From the NCBI GenBank assembly GCA_043228905.1, contig JBHGNT010000006.1, forward strand, positions 6,944,001 to 7,008,000: a DNA stretch of 64,000 bases, written 5' to 3'. Each line of letters opens with the position of its first letter. Position 1 is the first letter of the stretch. Position numbers and translations under genes: made by a program. This document shows, piece after piece, positions 11,489 to 23,163 of this stretch. The notes under the pieces are model-generated. The model saw nothing but the letters and a program-made list of their open reading frames with translations. It made no database searches and had not been told where the DNA came from. Origin of the DNA: Azolla caroliniana. Taxonomy: Eukaryota > Polypodiophyta.

Positions 11489-11653
11489 TGTCGTGGAGAA
11501 AACCGTCCCTAGGTGGAAACTAGGTATAACGTGCGTAAACCGGCCCTTACACGTGGGCACAAGCTGCTCTCTTCCCTCTATGTCACGCCCCCTTGATTCA
11601 CGGTCCCCGCGGTCCTGCCTCTTTCCGAATGCGAAGAGCATAACAACACGACA
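11489..11653 (+). repeat. Dwarf Gypsy-A LTR (165 bp)
   Basis: Starts TGTCGTGGAGAAAACCGTCCC and ends ACACGACA, followed by the PBS at 11658-11673. The first ~85 bp match the start of the 685-bp LTR at 52102 and the last ~80 bp match its end. The middle, including the TATA box, is missing. Confidence 0.75.
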
Positions 11654-11696
11654 TATTTGGTGAACCCGACGTGAATAGGCGGCAAAGGAGTGAAGG

Positions 11697-12341
11697 ATGA
11701 GGGAATCCAAGCTTGCTAAAGCTATGGTCGTAGCCGTCGACCGGCTAGTGAGCGTTCGCAAGGGAACGGGTACCCTCGACAGGGCCATTGAGTCGATCGT
11801 CTGCACCATAGGTCGATTCGGTGGGAAGAATGCCACGAGCTACATGGAGACCTACCGGGCCGAAATGATCATGAGGGATATCTCGGTGCACATGCAGTTG
11901 TCCGGATTCCCTCGGGTAGTGACTCTGAGCATCCACGCAGAGGTGCTCGAGGTGTTGGACGGATGCCGAACTTGGGAGGAGTTTGAGTTGCGGCTCCTCA
12001 AGATGTATGGGTTGGATGACTCGCTTCGGCTGTCAAAGCGAGACTTCATGGTGTGGGTTGAGAGCCCAGGGAAGTGGAGAAACGCATCGGTGCTCCTCCA
12101 GGAGTTCGAGAAACGGTTGGCACGGTTGTCAACGCTGGACTGGACCGTGCTCGACACAAGCCGGGTACTACTGTTCGTCAAGGCGGTGGACACCATGGAC
12201 CGGGAGAAGGTGGCTCTCCTGTTGGAAACGGACGAAGTGTCAGGAGCAATACTAAGACAGAGAAGGAATTAATACTAAAAGAAGTATTAGTACTAAGAGA
12301 GGTGAAGAGCTCTCGAGAGAAGGAAAGAGTGAGTGAGAGGA

Positions 12342-12380
<39 letters not shown>

Positions 12381-14243
12381 GTGATGATAAGAAAAGATAT
12401 ATATTATGTGAAGAAAATGTACAGTAGCTAGGAGGCTTAAGACTAGCGTTGAACCGATTTGGTTCGAAATAATGCCTTGTGCCTCCTTTTATAGTGTTCT
12501 AAGGAATACTCCTGAAGTTTCTAGAATGTTCCAGAGAAATCTGGAATATACATCAATTTTCTATAATAAAACATAAATGAAAATAATATTCTACATATTA
12601 CAATGTATAGTCTAATGGTCAAGAGCTCGACCCATGTGGCATAAGGTCATGGGTTCGAGTCTTGCCATATCATGACACGAAGGGCTCACGGCAGACTGGG
12701 CCATGGTATGGAGGGTCTGCAGTCATTTTGACAAGTGGCATGAGTGGAGCGATGAGGGCTCGTCGGTGGCAAGGCCGGTCCCGACGAGGGAGCTCGAGGA
12801 GCCGGTCTCGGTACCGGCTAGGAAGGAAGAAACTCGGAGTTGGCTTGAGACGGGCTCAGCCCCGAACGGAATGGTCAAAGGTCCCTCCGGAGGCGCGGCT
12901 CTAGAAGAGTTGTCATAGATGGTGCGAGATCTCCAAATCGCACAGGCCCGGAGGGACAACGGCGAACAGTCTCGTGACCGAAGGCTGCCGGCGGGGCAGC
13001 GGTGCATGTGGTGCGACGCGGTTGGCCACATACGGAAAGAATGCGCGGATTTCGCAGAGGCACTTAGGACTAACGTGGTTTACCTCTAGAACGGGCGGGT
13101 GCACGCGAACGAGACCCAAAAAGCCCTAGAGTTGAATTCGGGGCGCGGCGGAATGAAGCGGTTGATGGAAGAGGCCGCGGCATGACATGCAGAGGCCGTT
13201 AACTACTCAACGTCGACGGGGATCCAGGTCGGGGGTGATGAGGCCCGGAAAGCGAAGGACTCTGGATTCTGGCCGCTGGTGCTAGAGGATCTCCTCGGAG
13301 TACGGTTGAAGAAGGAAGAGGTAGACCGCGCGGAACAGCGTATCCGGGAGGTCGCCGGATGGGACGACCCGGTGGAAGAGAAGACTGGCTTCGTGGCAGC
13401 CGCATGCTAGAACTACGAGGTTCTGGTAGAAGACAAGCACGCAGGAAAGGCCGGAGGGGCAGGCCCCTCGCAATGGTACGAGACCCGGTTCGAACCAAAA
13501 ACTAAATGAGACCGTCAACGTTGGTGCACCAGAGAAGAAGCAGGCTGGTTTTCGACTGAGCACCAAAATCGAACGAACAACAAACCTACGGAAGGTCCTG
13601 GAAGAGAGAATTTTCAACAGCAAGGTCGAGATTTCGTTACGGGAGGTGCTAGGAATCGCCAAGAAGGAGTTCCACGACTCTATCGTGGACTTGGTGAAGC
13701 GGAAGAGGCTCTCGACGGAACCGGAACTGGAGAGGGCAATGGAAGTGTGGACGACACACTAAGAAGACACGGCCCTAGAGGATGAGTTGGCGGAAAGCCA
13801 CTATGGAAATCCCTGTTCGGATCGGCGACGTCCAGGAGCTGGTGGTGGCATTGGTAGACCACGGTTCGGAGATCAACCTGATGTCCAATGACTTCTATAA
13901 AAGGGGGAAATGGCCGATCAACACCAAGCACGGGTGGAAGATATGAGTGGCGATGCGCGCTATAGAGGAGCTGCATGGTGCGTGCCCGAACGTACGCGTG
14001 AAGATCAGCGACGTCGAGATAGATCAACATTTCTTTGTGCAGGAGACTTCCTCACACATGGTAATTCTCGGCAAACCGTACATTACGGCAGCGCGCATGG
14101 AAACGAAAGTAGTAGACAATGGTTCGGCAAATGTGCACGTCAAGAGCCAAGACGGTCGGCATTCCGTCCAATTCATGACAGTGCGACCCAACCACGAGCG
14201 AAACCGCGAGACCCTCGACGGCGATAGCCGAGGGGATTTTCAA
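11697..14243 (+). pseudogene. gag: Gag-protease pseudogene of Gypsy-A element 3
   Basis: Homologous to the 708-residue Gag-PR at 52829. The Gag N-domain (11697-12237) is open and then split by a solo LTR. Gag resumes at 12678 with the knuckle CMWCDAVGHIRKEC near 13007 and the segment GGMKRLMEE near 13150. The protease has VALVDHGSEINLMS near 13850. Stops include TAG for Trp near 13087, TGA for Arg near 13182, and one near 13945; a frameshift lies near 13505. The catalytic motif is Asp-His-Gly, as in the 52-kb copy. Confidence 0.85.
12238..12677 (-). repeat. Solo LTR of an unassigned family (440 bp), with tRNA-like A/B boxes
   Basis: On the minus strand it runs from TGTCATGATATGG to TGCTCCTGACA, with a TATA box (CACTATAAAAGG) complementary to about 12485-12496. 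It is flanked by a perfect 5-bp duplication, CGAAG (12233-12237 and 12678-12682), and gag homology is continuous across it. A (GA)n run lies at about 12347-12377. On the plus strand, near the LTR start, there is an A-box-like TAGTCTAATGG (12608) and a B-box-like GGTTCGAGTC (12652). Confidence 0.85.
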
Positions 14244-14280
14244 AGAGGGCTATCAAGGCGTGGGGCAGCGATAGCCCTCT
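14235..14280 (+). promoter_or_regulatory. Gag/Pol junction hairpin (decayed frameshift site)
   Basis: GATTTTCAA replaces the GATTTTTAG of other copies. The following stem AGAGGGCTATC (14244-14254) pairs perfectly with GATAGCCCTCT (14270-14280), a longer stem than in the 54.9-kb copy. Confidence 0.6.
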
Positions 14281-14389
14281 CTGATAGCGGTGGTTGTACG
14301 AAACCCCATAGATGTACTATAGGCTAAAACACTTGTACCATAGGTAGAGAATTTTGGTTCTCTGATACCAGTGGTTGTACGATAGCCAG

Positions 14390-16587
14390 CGTAGTTGGCC
14401 GGGAAAAGAAGCGGGCGGAGGAGCGGCTTCAGGCTTGCGGAGTCCTCGGCCCTGAAGAGGAAATCAACGGAGCCGTGGAGGCGTTCTCTTTCGACGACAC
14501 TTTGGGGAAGTTACGGGAGGTGTTCGGAGAAGGCCTTAATGAGGACCAGACGATTCCGGTATGTTCGGAAAAGATGTACGAAGTCATCGCCGACTTCGAT
14601 AGAGGACTCGAGTCGGATCGGACGGCCCGAGTGGATACGAAGTACTATGGACCGGAAGGTGAGGCCAGTTGCGGCACCCTTGACAAAGGGCAGCGAGTTA
14701 CGGAGAAAGGGGATTGCGTCGGACCCAAGTTTACGAGATCCGGCCAACATAGGACACACGTTCACCGACGTAACGCTACGGGAGCTCAAGATTGGTGGGG
14801 GTGGCTTCTACTGTCGGAGGAAGAGGACCGGTTTCGGAGAATGCTCGGGAGGCACGGGAAGGCTTTTGCATTCTCACCGGAGGAGATAGGGTGCGTAGAC
14901 CCGAAGGTTGTGGAACCAATGGTGATCTTCACGGTGTCGCGGTATTCCGTGGGTACGTGTAGAAGAGGGGCGGGACCACAGGGGTCTCGGACGAGGAAGT
15001 GATGGGGTGTCGGAAACCGACTTCTCTCCAGTCCCGGTTGTGGCGCGAACCGGAGCGATTCTGGACGCGTACCGGTGGCTACCAAACTCGAGAGAGGAAG
15101 AGAGAGAGAGAGCACGCGTGCAACGCCGACACATCACACACCTCTTATATATAGGAAACACAGGGAAGGGAATGCACCCGACACCAACAGAGACACAAAT
15201 ATGTAGAACCCTGTATGTATATGATTACAACAGTGAGTTACAACTCCAGCTCTGAGCCGGATTGAGGTAAGCTAGGTCGCAACAGCAGTCTGCCACCAAG
15301 CCACCGTCGGGGAGCTCTCGGGCTCGTCGCGCTGAGCGGGGTCTTGCACAGGAGGCCGAGCAGAAGTAAACCCCCACAGAACATACAAGCTCTTCACTGG
15401 GCTAAAACCCTAAAGAGACACGAAGGGGAAGAAGAAGAAGAAGAAGAAGAAGAAACCAAGACGAAACCCTAAAACGAAATAGGGTGAAGACCAAAGTACA
15501 AACCCTAAGGGAACAAGAATAAGATGAAGAGGAAGAACACTACCAAACCCTAGACCTAAGTGGTATACCCTTCCTAACTCAAAATGGGCAACCCTTTCAC
15601 AAGAGGCGCTCCCTTCCTTTTATAGAACAAGGAGGGAGATGCGTTACAATGTGGGATAAATCCCTTATACATGGGATCCTCTGTCCCGATTTAACTTCTA
15701 TTATTCACACGTTTTTACAAGGGTAAGTCCACATGGTGCACACTATCGATTCTCCCGATATTCTTCGATTCTGCCTAGGGACGGTTTTCTCCACGACAAC
15801 GGTACCGCATGTGCCGTGGAGTCTCAAACTGATTCCAGTACCCAGAGTCACATCTCGAAGCTGATGGAGCTGCTGAAACAGAAGGTAAAGATAGGCATCC
15901 TCGAACCGTCGAGTGCCCCATATTCGAATCGGTGGTTTACCATGCCGAAGAAGAACGGCACACTGCACTTCATACAGGACCTACAGTCGGTCAACAAGGT
16001 GACCATTCAAAACGCAAGTATCGGACCGACCATCGATGAGTTTGCGGAGGCCTTCGCAGGGAGGTCGATCTACTCGGTCGGGGACCTGTACTCAGGCTAC
16101 GATCAGTTCTAGCTAGCCGTAGAGAGCAGGGATATCATGACGATGCGGACTCCTCTCGGCCTAGTTCGGATGTGTACCTTGCTGCAAGGAGGAACGAACT
16201 CGGTGGCGCACATGGTGAATGCGATGAACAAGGTGTTGAGGGATTGCATCCCAGACATCACCATGTCGTTTCTAGACGACATCCCAATCAAAGGATGTCC
16301 AATGGAGGACAAGGACGAGTCTGTCGGGCCCGACGGTTGCCGGATGTTCGTGATGGATCACATCCATGACTGCGAGAAGGTGCTACAAAGACTCCAGAGC
16401 GTGCGGCTCACCTTCTCTAGACAAAAATTAGCATTCGGACAGCCGAAGATCCTGATAGTCGGACACCTGTGCGGGCCCTATGGCCGGAAACCATCCCCGG
16501 CAAGGGTAGAAGCCATCTCCATGATGAAGGACGATTGCGGGTCGGTTACGGAGGTCTGCAGATTCTTGGGTGTGTGCGCGTTTTACC
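14390..16587 (+). pseudogene. pol: Pol (RT) pseudogene of Gypsy-A element 3
   Basis: Homologous to the Pol frame at 54952-56712. EAFSFDDTLGKLREV and EEDRFRRMLGRHGKAF (14475-14930) precede a solo LTR. RT resumes at 15799 with SSAPYSNRWFT, DLYSGYDQF (near 16090), LGLVRMCTLLQGGTNSVAHM and SFLDDIPIKG (near 16268). Frameshifts lie near 14640 and 15840, with a stop just after GYDQF. It ends at CRFLGVCAFY where a Copia LTR begins. Confidence 0.85.
14935..15798 (-). repeat. Solo Gypsy-C-type LTR inserted in Gypsy-A RT (864 bp)
   Basis: Plus-strand ends are TGTCGCGG and CCACGACA, flanked by the 4-bp duplication ACGG (14931-14934, 15799-15802). The empty site TTCACGGTACCGC is present at 55637. The reverse strand shows the family TATA region (TTCTATAAAAGG, near 15620). 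No internal sequence remains, so it is a recombination product. A (GAA)n run lies near 15428. Confidence 0.88.
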
Positions 16588-17140
16588 TGTTAGGAAACAG
16601 GTCCCTCCGGATGGGAAGTGAGAAGACCCGGTGAGAACCGGATGTGGAGTACCCAGCAAGGAAGACCCGGTGAGAACCGGATGACGAGTGCCCGACAAGA
16701 GCCGGATGATGCAGGCCCGGTGAGGAGTGCTCACTGGATGAAGGGACATATTCGTAAATATGTTTGTGAGAGTCCATTGGGGCTATATTTGTAAATAGCC
16801 GAAAAGTCATATTAGTATAAATATGACTTAGGGTAAACTTAGTGAGTAGCAGTTGTCATTCTTGTTGGTGCAAGATTTGAGTGCAATCGTGTACAGAGAG
16901 AGAGTGAGAGACAGTGAACAAGAGATCGTTGCCTCTGTGTTCATCTACTGTATATTGTAACATAGTGATAGTTTGCAGTCTTTGGATTGCCGTGGTTTTT
17001 TCCCGTGTTTGGGTTTTCCACGTAAACATCCTATGTGCTCTTCTCTTTATTGTGTGGTACGTACATTACCAATTTTTCTGTGTTTGATCCTAGACTCGGT
17101 TGTGGCCGAGCGTTGTTTTCGGGAGCATGTAGTCCTGTCA
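16588..17140 (+). repeat. 5' LTR of the Copia-1 element (553 bp)
   Basis: TGTTAGGAAACAGG to AGTCCTGTCA. It has fewer tandem CCGGATG...CCCG units than 9430-10135, and the three dyads with TATAAATA near 16744-16828. Confidence 0.88.
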
Positions 17141-17170
17141 AAGAGGTATCAAAGCGAAACAACATAGAAA

Positions 17171-17965
17171 ATGGACGAATCGTTGGGAGGCATGTTCAAG
17201 TTCACCGGCTCCAATTATTCAGTATGGAAGTCGAAGATGAGGGACATGCTCGTGGTTAAAGATCTTTGGTTGTGGGTTCAGTTTGGGGACAAGAGACCGG
17301 ACAAAATCGATGCCATGATATGGGAGGTGATGCACATGAAGACAATGGCTTACATACGGTGCTTCATCGACATGAGTCTATACAACAACTTCAATTAAGA
17401 GAGCAAGGATCATGAGCTCTAGGAGAAGATTGGCATTATGTTTCAAAACAAAAATGTTGTTAATTAGGTTTCGGTATTTCGGAAGCTAGTAAGACTCTGG
17501 TACCAAGATGGCTCCAGCATGGCAGAGCACATGAATGCCTTCCAGGGGCTGATCCACCAGGCAACATCATTGGAAGTACCTCTCACCGATGAGGTACTAG
17601 CACTACTCCTGCTCGGTTCCCTCCTAGATAGCTGGGAGACGTTGGTTGTCACTTTGGGCAACGCCGGGCCGGAAGGGAAACGGTTATCCCTAGCAAGAGT
17701 GAAGTCGAGCTTGCTAGATGAGGAGGCGTGTCGGAAAGACAAGGATACAAACTCCGACTCCAAAGCGCTCATTACCGAATCGGAACGCGGAAGACAAAGG
17801 AATCGTAGTCCCCAGAACCGGGAAAAGTCGGGGACACAGTCAAAGTCAAGGGGGAGGTTTACTTGCTTCTATTGCGGCAAGCCGGGACACTTCCAGAAGA
17901 ACTGTTGGCACTTCCGAAAAGACAAGGAAACCGACGGTACCAATTCGAAGTGGACACTGGACTGA
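17171..17965 (+). pseudogene. gag: Copia-1 gag pseudogene
   Basis: It opens with FKFTGSNYSVWKSKMRDML, typical of the Copia Gag N-terminus. It has a TAA at 17396 and further breaks to 17519, then continues MAEHMNAFQGLIHQ to a CX2CX4HX4C knuckle (CFYCGKPGHFQKNC, near 17870). The two open pieces are homologous to the Gag in the palindrome arms at 60092 and 62805. Confidence 0.85.
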
Positions 17966-18013
17966 AACGATAAAGACTGAAGGAGGCCGGACTGGAAGGG
18001 AACGACGACAATC

Positions 18014-19302
18014 GCGGCAAGTGAAGAAGAGTTGATGCTCATCACCAAGGAGAGTGAGCTAAACCTTGCCGGCGATGAAATGACCTGGGTGGTCGACTCC
18101 GGAGTGTCGTTCCACCTTACCCCGGACCGAAAATGCTTCTCATCCTACTCAGCCGGTGATCACAGCTGTGTCGGCATAGGAGACGTGTGGTTGACAACCC
18201 CAACCGGATGCAAGCTGTTGCTGAAGGATGTTCGACACGTTCCGGAGGTCCGACTGAACCTGATATTAGCCGGTCGGCTAGATGATGAAGGCTACATAGG
18301 TAGCATCCGGAACGGAGTCATGAAATTCAGCAAAGGGAGCCTAATAGTGGCTCAGACCCAGAAGGTCAACACATTGTACCTGATGAATGCCCGGTTATGC
18401 CCGGTTATGCCCGGAAGAAGTGAACGTGGCTTCCGACACTACGAGTGAGATGTGCCACAAGAGGCCGTGTCACATGAGTGAGAAGGGGATGAAGAGGCTT
18501 GCAGATGGCAACCTCATTCTAGTGAAGAACGTGCACTTGGAGAAGTGCACTGATTGTCTGGCCGGTAAGCAAAACCGGACCTCCTTCTGATCGAGGTCAC
18601 CGATGAGACGTAATGCACCACTGGAGTTGGTGCATACTGATGTGTGTCAAGTGGACACGATGTCACATGCTGGATCGCAGTACTTCGTGACGTTCATAGA
18701 TGACTACAGCCGGAAGCTATGGGCCACACCCTTGAAGACGAAGGATCAGGTGCTATCCGTCTTCAAAGAGCTCCACGCGAGAGTGGAAAGAGAAACTGGC
18801 TGGAAGCTGAAGGCGGTTCGAGCAGATAACGGAGGTGAATACCGGGGGCAGTTCGAGGAGTATTGTCGCTCGAAGGGAATCCGGCTCGAATTTACCGTGC
18901 CGAAGATGCCGGAACTAAACGGGCTGGCCGAGACGATGAACCAGATCATAATGGAGAGGGTCCGGAGTATGCTGGCACATGCAAAATTACCCAAGAAGTT
19001 TTGGGCTGAGGCGCTGTCGATGGAGACATATGTGATAAACAGATCACCCTCAGTACCCTTGGACGGAGACACATCGTAGAGAGTATGGACCGGTAAGGAA
19101 GTGTCCTACCGGCATTTGTAGGTGTTCGGGTGTCTCGCGTACGTGCATGTAGCTAAGGACCGGAGAGGAAAGTTGGATCTAAAGACCCGGCCATGCATAT
19201 TCCTCGGTTACGGCGACGATGACTTTGGCTACCGAGTGTGGGACCCGGTCGACCAGAAAGTATTCCGGAGTCGAGATATTATCTTCATGGAGGACAAGAC
19301 GA
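18014..19302 (+). pseudogene. pol: Copia-1 protease-integrase pseudogene
   Basis: The protease has WVVDSGVSFHLTP (near 18090; homologues read DSGAS). The integrase zinc-binding region is disrupted near 18390-18480, where CCCGGTTATG is repeated. The integrase core (18603-19079) keeps HTDVCQ, RADNGGEY and a GLAETMN glutamate, so all three DDE acidic residues are visible. A stop at 19077 and another near 19119 precede the C-terminal FGCLAYVHVAKDRRGKLD. Homology ends at FMEDKT, 19302. Confidence 0.85.
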
Positions 19303-20075
19303 TGTCGTGCCTTTCGGCTTTGGATCGTTGCATGAGTCGGGTGGGAACCGCTGGGGTTTTGGACTAGGACGAAAGAAAATTCTAAGGCAATTAAGAATAT
19401 GAAATATATTGTAAGAAAGAAAGATATGAAAAACTCGTGAATTCCATGAGTATAGTGTATTAGTGAGTACTCAAATTAAGAGAGAAAAATAGTTAGCAAA
19501 CTCGTGAATCCCACGATTATATTATATTAATCAACCCTTGTAAAATAATCAACAACCTCTATACATCTTTCTCTCTTCCTTATATAGTGTTGGAAGAGTC
19601 TAAGTTTATCACATGCAAGTATCATGCTTTTCCTATCTTTAGTTTTCATGCACACTGCATGTTCATGATTAGCTTTCTATCTCATCTTTTCTTTTAACTC
19701 GAGTGTCTATGCATGAATAACTTTTTGTACCATACATGTCTAGAATATTTACATGGGATAAAGTTTAGTATAACTTTAAAATTCATAATACGCTAGTATA
19801 ATGATAAGGCTTAACATTATTAACATGGAGGTGCAAGGTTCGAAACTTGCCCTATGCATGTAATATATAATTTTATACTTTTTTCTATTTACAAATATGT
19901 CTCTTCATCTAGTGAGAAACTCTCACCGGCCTTCTTCATCCGGCTCTTCCCGGGTCTCCTTACCGGTTTCGGTCCTCACCTGATCTTCCTTCCGGTTCTT
20001 ACTGGGTACTCCATATCCTATCCAGAGAAACCAAAAATGTAATTTTTCACGTAGTGTGCGAATTACACTACGACA
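19303..20075 (-). repeat. 3' LTR of a minus-strand Gypsy (773 bp), composite
   Basis: Plus-strand ends are TGTCGTGC and ACTACGACA. On the minus strand a purine tract (GGAGGGGGCGAG) and Gypsy pol C-terminus precede it, fixing it as a 3' LTR. About 19887-20025 resembles Copia LTR tandem units (TCTCACCGG, CATCCGGCTC). The plus strand carries tRNA-like boxes, TAGTATAATGATAAG (19794) and GGTTCGAAAC (19837). An 8-bp dyad CGTAGTGT/ACACTACG flanks 20050-20073. Confidence 0.7.
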
Positions 20076-20495
20076 CTCGCCCCCTCCGAACCCGCACATC
20101 CTCCGGTATGTGCCGAAGTCCCCGATGCTTGCTATTCACCTTCATCTGAAGCTTCCTCCAATTCTCCGCTTAAGTCAACTATGAGTTGTAATCCACTTTC
20201 CTCGCTTTCTGCATCACCGCGATCTTCATCCGATTGCTCCTTCTTGTCGGTCTTTTCTAGGATCACATAGGGTTCTTCTTCAATCCGCTTCTTGAAAATC
20301 TTCACCCGTTTCCCGGCTATAGGCACTCGTAGCATCATTCCATCCACAACTCGCATAGTCGGTAAGTTCCGTTCACGAAAACTTTCCAAACCTCGTATGG
20401 CCCGAACCACCTTTTCGCGAATTTCCTCATCGTTGTATGTTGATGATCCAAACTACTATCGTAGACAATCACCCAATCTCAAGACCGGCCAAGGA
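20076..20495 (-). pseudogene. pol: Gypsy-A/D-type Pol C-terminal remnant
   Basis: On the minus strand it encodes WVIVYDSSLDHQH and RKFAKRWFGPY followed by VAGKRVKIFKKR, then an acidic tail. This is the integrase C-terminal region found at 58150-58430. Everything upstream is lost at about 20495, where Gypsy-C interior begins on the other strand. Confidence 0.78.
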
Positions 20496-23163
20496 GGAGC
20501 TTGAAAGCGGAGAAGAGCCCTCCAAGCGGATTCCGGAGACTCCGGCAATCGAGGCCATGTGCCGACATAAGACCCGAGAGATGGAAGGAGCAAGGTCGAA
20601 GATGGATGCCAACGAAGATGGATGGGAAATGGCCCGCAAGAAGGTCGACGAAGGAACCAAGAAACGACCCGACCGGGGACCAAACCGCGCGGTACTTTGA
20701 TTTGGGTGGAGCATGATCCAGTCGTGGATTGCTCGACCGGGGCCAAAATCGGCATGAAAGTGTCAATACGAAAGAGGATGGGGGACGAGCCGCCCTCTTT
20801 TACATGGGGAGAAAGACCGACCGAGCAAAGGTCGGGAACCGAAAGGAAGGTGATCAAGGGTTCAGAACGAATCCGGCGGGATTGGCATCGGAGCCGAAAA
20901 ACCGGACATTGGAGAATCAAGCCTAGGCGGGCTTGGTTGATCACAGAGCGGATGCTATCCACCGACACCACTAAAAGGGTCGGTGGCCTAGGACAAGTCG
21001 TCGGAAGACGTTACGAAACCGGTTACCCCACATCTGGACCGGAGACTTCGGCAGGTCAAGCCAATGTGACAACGTGTGATCGAAAGAGAAGGGAGATGGT
21101 AGGGGAGCGTAAAGGAGGGATTAACGGTGACGGGGAGAAACGAAGGGAGAAAGGAAAACCAGTCCTATGGGATCCTCACACCGATCCGGAGACACCGGCA
21201 GTTCAAGCCGACGTGGCAACGTGAGACCGAGTGAGAAGGATGGTGGCGGTAGGAAACAGGACCCGACAATGCGGAGTGACGGTTGGATCCGGATGAAAAC
21301 CGGGCGGAGCAGACTTCCGGATAACCAATCAGGAAGGGAGGAAGAGGCAGGCCTACAAAGAGGCCGGGAAAACGGTATGGTGGTACCACGAGGGAGGGTG
21401 TGGAGCAAGCCACCCTCTCGACATGCAGAGAAGAACAACCCGGTAAAGGGTCGGGAATACGAGAAGCCCAAGGAGGATTCTTCACACCGGATCTAGAGAC
21501 TTCGGCAGTCGGCAGCGAAGCCGACGTAAGACCAAGAGACTAACAGTGGCATCGAGGGGACGAGGGCAAAGGCAGCGAAAGAGCGTTCCTATGGGGTCCT
21601 CACACCAATCTGGAGACACCGGAAGTTCAAGCCGACATGGCAACGTGAGACCGAGTGAGAAGGAAGGTGGCGGCAGGAAACGGGAACCAACGATGAAGGG
21701 ACTGCAGATGGGCGGTCTACGGAGATCCTCACACCGATCCGGCAGTCAACCGGAGTGCCGGCGTGAGTCCTATAGGAAAGGACGGTGGCGGTAGGTGAAC
21801 GTGATCGGTTGGTGAAGGTAGAGCGACAAGGAGGTATCGGGCCGGTGAGAGGGCCAGAAACCGAAATAGACCTTCCTGCAAGGTCATGAGGATAAAGGAA
21901 GCTGATCCTATGGGGTCCTCACACTAGTTCCGGAGACCTTGATAGTGCAAGCCAGCAAGGCGACGTAAGACCAAGGAGAAAGACGGTGGCGGTGGGAAAC
22001 GAGACCCGACAACAACGAAAGCCGGCAAGACAAGGTAGTCGGGGTGCGAAACCTTTACCGGCCGGTTACAGTTTCCGAAGGGCCGGGAAGGTAAGCATGA
22101 AGCGGTGTGTCAGGCCAGAAAGCACACCCAGAGCTGAAGAAGGATCGTGCAAGTGGCCATCAAGGGCCAAGTCAAAGCACGACTAAGGGACGGCGTTCGG
22201 TGCAGGTGGCACTGAACAAGGGAACAGAAGACGACACACAATGATGCCAGGAACGTGGACGAGGGCACGCTACAAGCTGCACGGTTGAAGATAGGAGGCA
22301 ATATCAAGGCCCGAACCCGCTTCAGAGATCTTGGCGGTTCAATCGGAGTGGCAACGACTGGTGTGGCGTGCCAAACCCGAGATAACAAGCTGGTGGGGGC
22401 GAGGGGACGACGGCAAGCGGAAGGCTCCAAACCGGTGGCAGCAGCGCAAGACGCGTGGCCAAGCGAGCTACTACGGGGTGTTCCGCAGAGGCGGAGGACA
22501 CTGGCATACGGAAAGGCGTCGATGCACGATTTGGCCGGGCAAGGGCCGACGACACGTGCATGGGAAGTGATCAGAGTTCAGCACGAGCGGTGCTGAACAA
22601 CGAGGAGGGAATGTGCGGCACATGGAGGTGCCAGAGCAGGAGTACAGGCGCGACGGATGGTGTCAGGTTCAGGTGATCTCGCGTAGAAGGCCGGAGAGGG
22701 ATCCTCCACACCGATTCACGAGACCTTGGCAGTTCGAGCCGAGGTGGCAACATAAGACCGAGGAGAAGGAAGGTGGCAGCGAGGGGACGAAGGCGATGAA
22801 CGACAATGGACTGCAACCAAGAGGACACGAAGGTCTACAGAGGCTAAGCGGGACATCACGGGTGCTCCTCAGACGAAGGACACTGCATATCCGGAGGAAC
22901 AGGAAGTGTGCAGGCGGTTGAGAGGAGGGCCAACAAGGGAGCATGCGCGCAAGAGGGATCGCGGCAAGGACCTATCGACGGGTCGAACAAGCCTACGGAG
23001 AGGCGAGCGCGAGGAAGAACCGGAGCCGATGGTTCAGACCAGCAAGGCCGATGCGGCAGCCGGAGTGCGGATTACAGAAGACCGGTTCTTCACCTGCCGG
23101 AATCATTCACCTTTCCCCCGAATCTGGCACATACCGGTGGATGTGCAGTTTGGTGAGGGCGGA
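20496..23163 (+). mobile_element. Gypsy-C element 4, 5'-truncated repeat-rich interior
   Basis: Collinear with about 1500-3960 of element 1: the GATGGGAAATGGCCCGC block near 20620, then repeat units near 20540, 21033, 21173, 21478, 21592, 21720, 21912 and 22700. It ends in GGTGAGGGCGGA before its LTR. Its gag and 5' LTR are missing. No coding sequence is recognised. Confidence 0.78.

Larger units (their letters stand above)
11489..16587 (+). mobile_element. Gypsy-A element 3, decayed, with nested solo LTRs
   Basis: A dwarf LTR, PBS, gag, protease and RT of the Gypsy-A family run to 16587, where a Copia-1 LTR cuts RT. RNase H, integrase and the 3' LTR are not found downstream. Two solo LTRs interrupt it (12238-12677 and 14935-15798). 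Confidence 0.8.
16588..19302 (+). mobile_element. Copia-1 element, 3'-truncated
   Basis: 5' LTR, degenerate PBS (AGGTATCAAAGC near 17145), gag, protease and integrase follow in Copia order. It inserted in Gypsy-A RT and is cut at 19302, just before RT, by a minus-strand Gypsy LTR. RT, RNase H and the 3' LTR are absent. Confidence 0.85.

Noticed and set aside
12600-12677. Free-standing SINE insertion
   Set aside because: The segment lies within TG...CA ends bounded by a perfect CGAAG duplication; no separate duplication surrounds the tRNA-like part. A SINE that landed before the LTR spread cannot be excluded.
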